Shown here: positions 35,151 through 43,182 of the stretch, piece after piece | Layout: every line of letters begins with the position of its first letter | Position numbering within the stretch: the first letter of the stretch is position 1 | NCBI GenBank assembly: GCA_028285445.1 | Contig: JANQPQ010000038.1 | Coordinates: 62,001-126,000 of the forward strand | Direction: 5' to 3' | Length of the DNA stretch: 64,000 nucleotides | Source of the DNA: Cyclobacteriaceae bacterium | Lineage (GTDB): Bacteria; Bacteroidota; Bacteroidia; Cytophagales; Cyclobacteriaceae | Program-made: the position numbers and the translations under genes | The notes under the pieces: model-generated | The model's database searches: none | Told to the model about the DNA's origin: nothing | What the model saw: the letters and a program-made list of their open reading frames with translations, nothing else

Positions 35151-36014
35151 CTAAGAATCTAACGACTTGCCGCAATACTTGCAAAACTCTGCATCATAGT
35201 CGTGCCCATCTCGATTGCAGTGCGAACAGGAAGTTGTAGAGATCTCCCGATTAGGGGCCTTTCTCACCATTTCTGCAGAGACAATGCCGGTGGGAACAGC
35301 AATAATTCCATAGCCCATGATCATAATGACTGAGGCCATCATTTGCCCAATAACGGTCTGGGGAGCGATGTCGCCATAGCCAACAGTAGTTAAGGTAACA
35401 ATAGCCCAATAGATACTTCTCGGGATGCTGGTGAATCCATTAGTCCCACCTTCAATTAAATACATTAGTGTGCCCATAATTACAACTGAGATGAACACAG
35501 TACCAATGAAAACAAAGATCTTGATTTTGCTGGCGGCCATGGCCGCTTTAAGATTGGTAGCTTCGGTAAGGTATCGGGCGAGCTTTAGTACTCTAAATAC
35601 TCTAAGCAGCCGCAAGCTACGTAGTACCACCAAGCTTTGGGTTCCCGTAAAAACTATGCTGAGATATGTTGGCAAAATCGAAAGCAAGTCAACAATGCCA
35701 AAGAAACTGGAAACGTAACTCCACTTCTTCTTTACGATTACAATCCTGGCTATGTATTCCAAGGTGAATAGAACGGTAAAGACCCATTCCAGTACTTTCA
35801 GCTGCCATCCATACGACTGGCCAATTTCCTTGACGCTTTCCAGCATCACAACAAATACGCTAAGAAGGATGGTGACGAGAAGAGCTATGTCGAAAAATTT
35901 ACCCCAGAAGGTATCGGCTTCAAAAATAATTACCCTCAACTGGTTTTTCCAGGAGCGCTTGTAAACGGCATCTTCAAAGGGTGGTATGGGATTACTCGGC
36001 ATGCGGTCAGGCAA
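35151..36014 (-). CDS. Voltage-gated potassium channel with C-terminal zinc ribbon
   Basis: A 287-residue six-helix channel. S4 carries regularly spaced arginines (VLRSLRLLRVFRVLKLARY, residues 130-148). The pore has selectivity filter TLTTVGYGD (208-215). S6 ends GIIAVPTGIVSAEM. The C-terminus (263-281) has CSHC and CKYC pairs, a probable zinc ribbon not usual in KvAP-type channels. The 345-bp gap upstream holds a terminator-like hairpin, a coding remnant and the sucD promoter. Confidence 0.9.
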   Translation of the reverse strand: MPDRMPSNPIPPFEDAVYKRSWKNQLRVIIFEADTFWGKFFDIALLVTILLSVFVVMLESVKEIGQSYGWQLKVLEWVFTVLFTLEYIARIVIVKKKWSYVSSFFGIVDLLSILPTYLSIVFTGTQSLVVLRSLRLLRVFRVLKLARYLTEATNLKAAMAASKIKIFVFIGTVFISVVIMGTLMYLIEGGTNGFTSIPRSIYWAIVTLTTVGYGDIAPQTVIGQMMASVIMIMGYGIIAVPTGIVSAEMVRKAPNREISTTSCSHCNRDGHDYDAEFCKYCGKSLDS

Positions 36015-36061
36015 TTCGGAAGGAAATTTAAGGAAAGTGGAGGAATAGAAGAAATCAAAAT

Positions 36062-36090
36062 AAAAAAGGAAGGCGTTTGCCTCCCTTTTT
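36062..36090 (-). terminator. Terminator hairpin without an intact gene before it
   Basis: GGGAGGC AAAC GCCTTCC is followed by T6 on the minus strand; the mirror image on the plus strand is also followed by T5. It lies 48 bp upstream of the channel gene and 46 bp after the stop of the fragment at 36136. It is adjacent to CCTAA repeats (36094-36108). Confidence 0.6.
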
Positions 36091-36135
36091 CAACCTAACC
36101 TAACCTAAACTATAAAAACTAGTTGTTATTATTTT

Positions 36136-36228
36136 CTAAATCTTGTGACTAAGCCTAGTTGTTATGCTGTAGTCATTCTCGTTAACGGTAATTTCTCTAT
36201 TTGGGTTACTACCATCAACATGAATATT
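36136..36228 (-). pseudogene. Possible 3' remnant of a lost gene
   Basis: A 30-codon open frame on the minus strand with no start codon (...REITVNENDYSITTRLSHKI, then TAG) is followed by a terminator. The final residues resemble the end of an outer-membrane barrel strand. An in-frame stop (36229-36231) closes it at the 5' side. It could also be chance. Confidence 0.25.
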
Positions 36229-36282
36229 TTAAATAATCTGTATCAACGGATTTATTTACTGATGATCGACTTAATTGCGGCC

Positions 36283-36313
36283 TTTGCTAAAGACACCAAT
36301 TGTTATATTTTTG
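36283..36313 (+). promoter_or_regulatory. Canonical Bacteroidota promoter of sucD
   Basis: TTTG at 36283-36286, then a 19-bp spacer, then TATTTTTG... ending at 36313 (TA at 36306). This is a full match to TTTG-N19-TAnnTTTG. The transcript would start near 36319, about 40 bases before the ATG. Confidence 0.85.
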
Positions 36314-36359
36314 CTCACCTGAAAGCACAAAACGAAATCCATAATTTAAGCATTGCGAT

Positions 36360-37232
36360 ATGAGTGTTCTAGTGAATAAAGATTCCAAAGTTGTAGTTCA
36401 AGGATTTACCGGCTCTGAAGGTACTTTCCATGCGGAGCAAATGATAGATTATGGAACCAATGTGGTTGGCGGTATAACCCCGGGAAAAGGAGGTCAGATC
36501 CATTTAGGCAGACCGGTTTTTAATACGGTGAAAGAAGCAGTTGAGAAAACCAACGCCGATGTTTCCGTAATTTTTGTACCACCGGCTTTTGCAGCCGATG
36601 CTATTATGGAGGCCACTGAGGCTGGCATCAAAGTGATTGTGGCTATTACAGAAGGTATTCCTACAAAAGACATGATTACTGTCAAAGAATACATGACTGG
36701 CAAAGACGTGACTTTGGTGGGGCCAAATTGTCCAGGCGTTATTACTCCTGGCGAAGCCAAAGTTGGCATTATGCCTGGGTTTATTCATGAGAAGGGTAGT
36801 GTGGGTATTGTCTCCAGATCAGGAACATTAACCTATGAGGCTGTGGACCAAATAACAAAAGCAGGTTTAGGACAAACCACTTGTATTGGCATTGGAGGAG
36901 ATCCTATCATAGGTACAACAACCAAGAGCGCAGTTGAGTTATTGATGAACGACCCGGAGACTAAGGGAATTGTGATGATAGGTGAGATTGGGGGCAGTAT
37001 GGAAGCAGATGCTGCCTATTGGATAAAAGAAAATGGCACGAAACCGGTAGTTGGATTTATTGCAGGCCAGACAGCTCCTCCGGGCCGACGTATGGGTCAT
37101 GCCGGCGCCATCATTGGTGGGGCCGATGACACAGCCGAAGCCAAAATGCGCATTATGAAAGAATGTGGTATTCACGTGGTAGAATCTCCAGCTGATATTG
37201 GAGAAAAGATGGCTGAGGTCATTGGAGCCTAA
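36360..37232 (+). CDS. sucD: Succinate--CoA ligase, ADP-forming, alpha subunit
   Basis: A 290-residue TCA-cycle enzyme subunit that, with SucC, makes succinate and ATP from succinyl-CoA. The CoA-binding domain is at the N-terminus ([15 protein letters not shown]), [12 protein letters not shown] and [13 protein letters not shown] are typical, and the phosphohistidine lies in [13 protein letters not shown]. It is full length. sucC is not adjacent, which is common in Bacteroidota. It has its own promoter at 36283. The ATG is at 36360. Confidence 0.97.
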   Translation: MSVLVNKDSKVVVQGFTGSEGTFHAEQMIDYGTNVVGGITPGKGGQIHLGRPVFNTVKEAVEKTNADVSVIFVPPAFAADAIMEATEAGIKVIVAITEGIPTKDMITVKEYMTGKDVTLVGPNCPGVITPGEAKVGIMPGFIHEKGSVGIVSRSGTLTYEAVDQITKAGLGQTTCIGIGGDPIIGTTTKSAVELLMNDPETKGIVMIGEIGGSMEADAAYWIKENGTKPVVGFIAGQTAPPGRRMGHAGAIIGGADDTAEAKMRIMKECGIHVVESPADIGEKMAEVIGA

Positions 37233-37287
37233 TACTTTCAGCCCCCTTTCAGAAAAAATCCTCAATGCAAAATCCTGGATTAGAGGC

Positions 37288-38364
37288 CTAAGGTTTTGCT
37301 GCTAGAATTAAACGGTTAAGTTCACGCATATTCGAGTTATTCACTCGAACTCCCCACTTCCACCAAAGCCCTCGTCTAAAGCCGTCGCCGGTGTCAACTC
37401 GATTTACAATCATTATTTCGTTGGCTGGGTCAATCCATATTTTCTGCCCTCCAGTTCCGGTTGCCATATAAATACCACTTGGCATAATCCACCACATATA
37501 GCCATAGGAAACTTCTTTCGGGCTACCGCTAAAACGGCTTAGGCTTCGGGTGATCCACGCAGCAGGAATGATTTGCTTTCCATTCCACTGACCGCCTTGC
37601 GTATAAAGCAGGCCGAACCTGGCCAGATCCCGACCGGACATATAAAAACGATAGGCAGGGAAAACAGATTCTTTGCCCTCGTAATACCGAACATCTTCAA
37701 CATTAAAATCCTGCATGCCCGTGGGCTTAGCAATCCATGCTTCGAAGGCCTCTCCAAGTTTCATACTGGTTAGCTGCTCAAAAATGATCCCAACTGCATT
37801 GAAACTCCAGTTATTGTAAAAGAAGTGTGTGTTCGGCGGATGAGATCCCGGTGCAGGAGTGGGGCCATTGTCATTTTTGATCGAGGGATGGTAGATTCCT
37901 GAACGAGCGGTGAGCAAATCTTCCAGTCGGGCCTGCTTTTCCTGGTTCGTCAGTTTTGGGTTCTCGTCATCAATGCCCAGCTCTCCCAGAGTTTTGTTGA
38001 TGTCAATCAAACCTTTCTCTACTGCAATCCCATAAAGCGCACTGACTATACTTTTACGTACTGAATGGATACTGCTGACTTTATCTGTTTCACCCCATTC
38101 AGCTACAAGTTGGCCTTTGTGAAAAACGATTACAGAAGTTGTGCCGGCCTCATCCATATAATCAAATGCAGATTGCAATTTTGCCTCATTCCAGCCACTG
38201 ACCCTTTTGAAATCATTAGTGAGTGATTGGTCGGCAGAGACCTCCGTAAGATTTGGCCCTTTAAGGAGTTTATGATGTGTAATACTGCATCCAGCTACCA
38301 GTAAAAGTGAAACAGCTGATAAAAGAAGAACTCGCTTGACCCATTTATTCATGATTAACTTCAT
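37288..38364 (-). CDS. Serine hydrolase of the beta-lactamase class C family (lipoprotein)
   Basis: 358 residues. A lipoprotein signal (LLLVAGCS, Cys26) is present. The nucleophile motif is SVRKS (Ser101, Lys104) and a YNN motif follows (FFYNNWSFNAV). GGQKIWIDP-like strands complete the serine beta-lactamase-like fold. This family covers DD-peptidases and esterases as well as beta-lactamases, so resistance should not be assumed. An alternative ATG at 38352 would drop four residues. It is convergent with sucD. Confidence 0.85.
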   Translation of the reverse strand: MKLIMNKWVKRVLLLSAVSLLLVAGCSITHHKLLKGPNLTEVSADQSLTNDFKRVSGWNEAKLQSAFDYMDEAGTTSVIVFHKGQLVAEWGETDKVSSIHSVRKSIVSALYGIAVEKGLIDINKTLGELGIDDENPKLTNQEKQARLEDLLTARSGIYHPSIKNDNGPTPAPGSHPPNTHFFYNNWSFNAVGIIFEQLTSMKLGEAFEAWIAKPTGMQDFNVEDVRYYEGKESVFPAYRFYMSGRDLARFGLLYTQGGQWNGKQIIPAAWITRSLSRFSGSPKEVSYGYMWWIMPSGIYMATGTGGQKIWIDPANEIMIVNRVDTGDGFRRGLWWKWGVRVNNSNMRELNRLILAAKP

Positions 38365-38495
38365 TTATGTAGACATTTGACCCTGTTCCAATTTTCAAAA
38401 GGATTAAAGCTTTTTCCTACATCAAATCTCTAAATGACATCTCCGACTGGTGAACGACACCTAGAACAAGCTCTTATTTCTTAATTTTAGAATTC

Positions 38496-40232
38496 GTGAA
38501 TCTTATTTACACGTTTCTCAAGATCGTTGCTATCTGTACTATTCTGTTTCTGATTGTTAGTTCAATAAGACAGAGCGGATTGAGCCCGCATTTTATCAAC
38601 CCCGAATTTACGTATGCGCGTGACATTAGATTCCATATGGGTGATGACAGAACCTGGTCAAACCCAAATTTCGATGATACCCATTGGGCCCGGCAAATCA
38701 AAGACTCTACCGGTATCTTTTGGGTAAGAGTAAAGGTGAACATTGAAACCCCCACTTTGGCCATCGAAGGTACAGCCATGCAGGTGGAGTTCTTGGCTTC
38801 TTACGAGTGCTTTTGGGATGGAGTAAAGATGGGTGCCAATGGTATCGTTGGTAATAATGATGAAGAAGAGATGGCTGGCAATCTCTTCAAAGTACTGGCC
38901 ATCCCCGATTCCTTGGCTGGCGCTGGTCAACATACAATTGCCTTTCGCGCATCAAATCAAAATGGGCAGGGCAAAATCAGGTTTTGGGGAATGCAAATTG
39001 GAGCCTTTGATAAAATCACCCGATCGCCATTGCAGTTTACCGTTGCTGTCATGATTTTTTCAGGCATTTTCCTTGTAATCGGTATTTACTATTTGTTCAT
39101 GTTCTTTATTCCTTATCGTAAAAGAGCCTACTTACTGTTTGGCTGTCTCAACCTCACTGTATTTGCCTTGATCGGTATGGAATACATGAAATTCTATTAT
39201 CATTATCCATACTCTTTCCATTACCAGAGGCTAGATATAATAGAATGGATCTCGGTGGTCTTTTTCTTCTTGTTGATCTCCTTTTACCTGGCCAATTTCA
39301 ATTTGCCCAAGAAGATATGGATCTGGGCGTATTCTGTCCTTTTCCTAGTGATGTTGATGATTTCAAATATCGGTGAATATCTGATGGGTAATATTTACAC
39401 TGTTAACCATGATCTAGCCTTGTACATTTTGGCCTTACTGACATTTTCGATTTCAACATTAGTAGTGATTAGGGCAATAGTATTTAAAAATCCAGGCAGT
39501 CATGAAGCGCTTATTGGCATTTTACCCTGTTTCTTGATCATTTTCTATTACGACCTAATGCTGTTTTTGGGTTTTGTGAATTTGGTGGTGTTCAACTTGA
39601 TTTCACTATCTCATCAGCTCAAAATAGAAAAGGAACTGCAACAGGCTTCTATGCTGCGTTCTTTGAGATTGGAATCAGAAATGCTGAGGAAAAACCTTCA
39701 ACCACATTTTATCATGAACACGCTTACCTCAGTAATGGAGTGGATTGAACAAGATGCCAAAACTAGTATTAAGTTTATCCAGGCTTTAGCAGATGAGTTC
39801 AAAATCCTCAATTCGATTTCAACTGAAAAACTAATCTCTTTGGAGCAGGAAATAGATTTATGTCGAGTCCACCTAAAGATCATGAGTTACCGGAAGGGTA
39901 TTTCGTACAATCTGGAAATCTCAGATGTGCCCTTGGAGGAAACGATACCACCTGCCATTTTTCACTCTCTTATTGAAAATGGCATTAGCTATAGTCGACC
40001 TATATCCAATGAGCTTACTTTTCATCTATCTTACCAAAGCGACGCCGGTCAACGGGTTTATCGCTTTTTCAACGATCAGTCAGTGTCCCACATTGAGTCA
40101 CCTGAGGAAGGGATAGGCACGAAATACATCAAAAGTCGTTTGGAAGAAAGCTATGGTAGTCGTTGGTCATTTTCTCATGGACCTAAACTCAGTGGATGGG
40201 AAACCATTATCAGAATCCCTATACAGGTATGA
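38496..40232 (+). CDS. LytS-type histidine kinase with periplasmic beta-sandwich sensor
   Basis: 578 residues from GTG 38496. After an N-terminal membrane helix comes a periplasmic beta-sandwich (residues about 40-175, with FDDTHWARQ, IFWVRVKVNI and GMQIGAF) resembling galactose-binding/DISM-like sensor folds. Seven membrane helices follow (180-370), then a His_kinase domain with phospho-acceptor His404 (LQPHFIMNTLT) and N-box SLIENGISYS. It would sense an external ligand, possibly a carbohydrate. It overlaps the LytTR regulator by four bases (ATGA), so the pair is translated together. Confidence 0.92.
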   Translation: MNLIYTFLKIVAICTILFLIVSSIRQSGLSPHFINPEFTYARDIRFHMGDDRTWSNPNFDDTHWARQIKDSTGIFWVRVKVNIETPTLAIEGTAMQVEFLASYECFWDGVKMGANGIVGNNDEEEMAGNLFKVLAIPDSLAGAGQHTIAFRASNQNGQGKIRFWGMQIGAFDKITRSPLQFTVAVMIFSGIFLVIGIYYLFMFFIPYRKRAYLLFGCLNLTVFALIGMEYMKFYYHYPYSFHYQRLDIIEWISVVFFFLLISFYLANFNLPKKIWIWAYSVLFLVMLMISNIGEYLMGNIYTVNHDLALYILALLTFSISTLVVIRAIVFKNPGSHEALIGILPCFLIIFYYDLMLFLGFVNLVVFNLISLSHQLKIEKELQQASMLRSLRLESEMLRKNLQPHFIMNTLTSVMEWIEQDAKTSIKFIQALADEFKILNSISTEKLISLEQEIDLCRVHLKIMSYRKGISYNLEISDVPLEETIPPAIFHSLIENGISYSRPISNELTFHLSYQSDAGQRVYRFFNDQSVSHIESPEEGIGTKYIKSRLEESYGSRWSFSHGPKLSGWETIIRIPIQV

Positions 40233-40927
40233 AAATACTGATTCTTGAAGACGAAGATATTATAGCCAAGCGTCTTGCGCGACTGATAACGGAAATTCTT
40301 GATCAGCCAGCCACTATCTCCTGCGTGTCCTATTTGGACGAGGCGCTGGAACAAATGAGTAAAAACTCCATCGATCTATTATTTCTCGACCTTAATCTAA
40401 ACGGGGAAAACGGCTTTGAAATTCTGGAGCAAATGGCCGGTGAATCTTTTCAAACGATTATTGTGTCGGCCAATGAAGATCAAGCCATTCATGCCTTTGA
40501 ATATGGTGTACTTGACTTTGTACCCAAACCCTTTGGACGAGAACGTTTAGAAAAGGCTATTGGTAAGTACTTGCAGCCTGAGCAGCCAGGGGGCCAAACT
40601 AAATTTCTTACTATCAAAAAAAGAGGAAGAATTATATCGATTAAACTAGAAGATGTACTCTATATTCAAGGGGCTAGCACCTATTCTGAGCTTCACTTCA
40701 AAAACGGAAGTAAGGATCTTCACTCGAAATCACTAAGCGGATTGATGAAGATTCTTCCATCCAGCTATCAACGTATCCATAAATCGCATATAGTGGATAT
40801 GAATAGCGTTAAGGAAATTGCAGTGAAAACTGGAGGCAAGTATAGTTTGGTTCTTGAAAACGACGTTCGCATCCCCTTAGGAAGGAGCTATTACAAGGCT
40901 ATCAAGAAAAAATGGTTTTCAGAATAA
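40229..40927 (+). CDS. LytTR-family response regulator
   Basis: 232 residues from the ATG at 40229, which overlaps the kinase stop; an in-frame earlier start at 40196 lies inside the kinase gene. The receiver domain has ILEDED, phospho-acceptor Asp54 (LLFLDLNLNGENG) and the Lys of FVPKPFGRE. The LytTR DNA-binding domain occupies residues 125-232 (LEDVLYIQGASTYSELHF, YQRIHKSHIVDMNSVKEI). It is the cognate partner of the adjacent kinase. The target promoters are unknown. Confidence 0.94.
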   Translation: MKILILEDEDIIAKRLARLITEILDQPATISCVSYLDEALEQMSKNSIDLLFLDLNLNGENGFEILEQMAGESFQTIIVSANEDQAIHAFEYGVLDFVPKPFGRERLEKAIGKYLQPEQPGGQTKFLTIKKRGRIISIKLEDVLYIQGASTYSELHFKNGSKDLHSKSLSGLMKILPSSYQRIHKSHIVDMNSVKEIAVKTGGKYSLVLENDVRIPLGRSYYKAIKKKWFSE

Positions 40928-40955
40928 CCAATTCTACTGAACCGGTTAGAGTTAA

Positions 40956-42521
40956 CTACTTAGCGAAATTAACTGCTCTTTTCTCGCGAATTACAGTTAC
41001 CTTGATCTGACCAGGATACTGCATATCATTCTCAATTTTTTGTGAAATGTCGAATGAAAGTTGATCTGCTCTTTCGTCAGTAACATTTTCGGAATCTACA
41101 ATAACTCTCAATTCACGACCAGCCTGTATAGCATAGCTTTTGTGAACACCATTGAAGTTCAAGGCAAGTGCTTCAAGTTCTTTTAGTCTTTTAATATAAG
41201 ATTCCATTACTTCTCTTCTAGCCCCAGGTCGTGAGCCAGAGATAGCATCGCAAGCCTGTACAATGGGAGATATTAGCGACGTCATTTCCACTTCATCATG
41301 GTGGGCGCCGATGGCGTTGCAAACGGCTGGCTGCTCTTTGTACTTCTGGGCCAACTCCATTCCTAGAATTGCATGAGGCTTTTCTGCCTCTTCAGGCCAA
41401 ACCTTACCGATATCGTGAAGGAGGCCAGCTCTTTTTGCCTGCTTAGCATTAATACCCAATTCACCGGCCATAATTGCACAGAGGTTAGCCACTTCTCTTG
41501 AATGTTGTAGCAGGTTTTGCCCGTACGATGATCTAAAGCGCATACGGCCCACCATCTTGATAAGCTCAGGATGTAAACCGTGGATACCCAGATCAATAAT
41601 TGTTCTTTCTCCAATCTCAACAATCTCTTCTTCAATATTTTTCTCGGTTTTGGCTACAATTTCTTCAATTCTTGCTGGGTGAATTCTTCCGTCTACTACT
41701 AATCTATGCAGCGATAACCTGGCTATTTCTCGTCTTACTGGATCAAAGCCCGAAATAATAATTGCTTCAGGAGTATCGTCTACAATTATTTCGACTCCGG
41801 TAGCTGCTTCCAAAGCGCGAATATTTCTACCCTCTCTACCAATTATCTTTCCCTTAATATCGTCGCTTTCAATATTGAAAATAGAGACGCAATTCTCTAT
41901 GGCGTGCTCAGTAGCAGTTCGCTGTATGGTTTGAATAACCAACTTCTTTGCTTCTTTGGTAGCGGTTAGTTCGGCCTCTTCCATAATCTCCTTGATTTTG
42001 GAGGAAGCTATCGTGCGAGATTCTTCTACCAGGGATTCCATCAATTGCTCTTTGGCTTCGTCGGCTGTTAGGTTTGATATTTTCTCCAGAATGCTAACCT
42101 TCTGCTCGTTGAATTTATCCAGATCCTCTTTCTTTTTCTGAACAATTTCCATCTGGGCACCTAAGTTTTCCTGCATACTTTCTACCTCGGCCTCTTTCCT
42201 TTTGACACGCTCCAGCTCTTTTGACAAGTGCTGGTCGCGTTGCTTCACCTTATTCTCGTTGGTAAGAATGATGTTCTTTCGCTTGTTGGCTTCTTCTTCG
42301 AACTCCTGCTTGAGTTTTAGAAATTTCTCCTTGGCCTCGAGAATCTTATCCTTTTTAATGGTTTCGGCGTTAACCTCAGCCTCTTTTAAGATTAACGAAG
42401 CTTGTTCTTTGGCCTTATTTTCTTCTTGGGCAAAAGCTTTTCGTAGCAGTACCCGTCCCAGTATTATACCAACTACCAAGGCGCCGCCACCGGTAATTGC
42501 AAGTATTACAGTCTCTGACAT
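40956..42521 (-). CDS. rny: Ribonuclease Y
   Basis: A 521-residue membrane-bound endoribonuclease that starts mRNA decay. One N-terminal membrane helix ([20 protein letters not shown]) is followed by a long coiled coil (about 30-200). The KH domain is [19 protein letters not shown] and the HD domain carries the metal motif [10 protein letters not shown] with HHDEVEM. It is the most downstream gene of the pheT-zapA group, 66 bp after zapA. That 66-bp gap is too short for an additional gene. Confidence 0.97.
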   Translation of the reverse strand: MSETVILAITGGGALVVGIILGRVLLRKAFAQEENKAKEQASLILKEAEVNAETIKKDKILEAKEKFLKLKQEFEEEANKRKNIILTNENKVKQRDQHLSKELERVKRKEAEVESMQENLGAQMEIVQKKKEDLDKFNEQKVSILEKISNLTADEAKEQLMESLVEESRTIASSKIKEIMEEAELTATKEAKKLVIQTIQRTATEHAIENCVSIFNIESDDIKGKIIGREGRNIRALEAATGVEIIVDDTPEAIIISGFDPVRREIARLSLHRLVVDGRIHPARIEEIVAKTEKNIEEEIVEIGERTIIDLGIHGLHPELIKMVGRMRFRSSYGQNLLQHSREVANLCAIMAGELGINAKQAKRAGLLHDIGKVWPEEAEKPHAILGMELAQKYKEQPAVCNAIGAHHDEVEMTSLISPIVQACDAISGSRPGARREVMESYIKRLKELEALALNFNGVHKSYAIQAGRELRVIVDSENVTDERADQLSFDISQKIENDMQYPGQIKVTVIREKRAVNFAK

Positions 42522-42587
42522 TTTACACCAATTAAGTTTAACTATGTAAAACGCAGCGAAAAGGAGCTACAAAGTGGAAGACGGAGA

Positions 42588-42872
42588 TTACAGCGCTTGG
42601 GTGACTATGTTGTTGAGTTCGCTGACTTTTTCCAGGATGTTTTGATCTAGGGAATTGAGATCACTTTCGATGTCCAATTTATCTACCAGGCTATCAAATG
42701 CAACCATGGCTAGTAAATCTTGTTTATCTTCAATTCCAAACTGCTCTCTGTATTTTTTTATTCTTTCGTTAATTATCCTGCCAGCTGTCCTCACCCTTTC
42801 CTCATCTTCAGGATTGACCTTCATAGGGTATTCTCTATCTGCTATCTTAATTTTTATAGAAAACTGGTCCAT
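42588..42872 (-). CDS. zapA: Cell-division protein ZapA
   Basis: A 94-residue FtsZ-associated protein. The ZapA head motif (IKIADREYPMKVNPEDEERV) is followed by the helix INERIKKYREQFG and a C-terminal coiled coil. It bundles FtsZ filaments at midcell. The length is normal. It is preceded by a coiled-coil gene 10 bp upstream. Confidence 0.92.
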   Translation of the reverse strand: MDQFSIKIKIADREYPMKVNPEDEERVRTAGRIINERIKKYREQFGIEDKQDLLAMVAFDSLVDKLDIESDLNSLDQNILEKVSELNNIVTQAL

Positions 42873-42882
42873 CCAGAATTAT

Positions 42883-43179
42883 TTACCTACTTAAATTCGC
42901 CAAGCACTTATCTATCTCTCTAATGTAGTTGTCTATCGTCTTCTTAAGCTCAGTAGTGTTTTCCTCGTCTACTGCGATATTACTTACAATCTTACTAATA
43001 TTAATCCTATTTTGAAAATCACCAATCTGCTGATCCTTTGCCTTGCTTACAGACCTCAACTCGTCGTTTTCAGTTTTTAGGACTCCAATTTCCTGTTTCA
43101 GTTTTTGATGTTCTCCTGCTAGTAGTTTTACTTTCCTTTCAAGTGCGAGAAGATCAGATCTCAATTTTTCTTGAGTCAT
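42883..43179 (-). CDS. Small coiled-coil protein between pheT and zapA
   Basis: A 98-residue cytoplasmic protein made almost wholly of coiled coil (ALERKVKLLAGEHQKLKQEI, then heptads to about residue 65), with a second helical stretch at the end. No domain name is recognised. It is 3 bp downstream of pheT and 10 bp upstream of zapA. A ZapB-like partner of ZapA is an attractive reading because ZapB is also a small coiled-coil protein, but this is inferred from context. Confidence 0.7.
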   Translation of the reverse strand: MTQEKLRSDLLALERKVKLLAGEHQKLKQEIGVLKTENDELRSVSKAKDQQIGDFQNRINISKIVSNIAVDEENTTELKKTIDNYIREIDKCLANLSR

Positions 43180-43182
43180 TAG

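Noticed and set aside
36094-36108. CCTAA tandem units
   Set aside because: Three units only; not enough for a repeat array or telomere-like element.
36145-36363. 72-residue plus-strand open frame before sucD
   Set aside because: Overlaps the sucD promoter and has no protein-like pattern; it ends inside the sucD start.
42202-42549. 115-residue frame opposite rny
   Set aside because: Antisense of the rny coiled coil; low complexity and no ribosome-binding signal.
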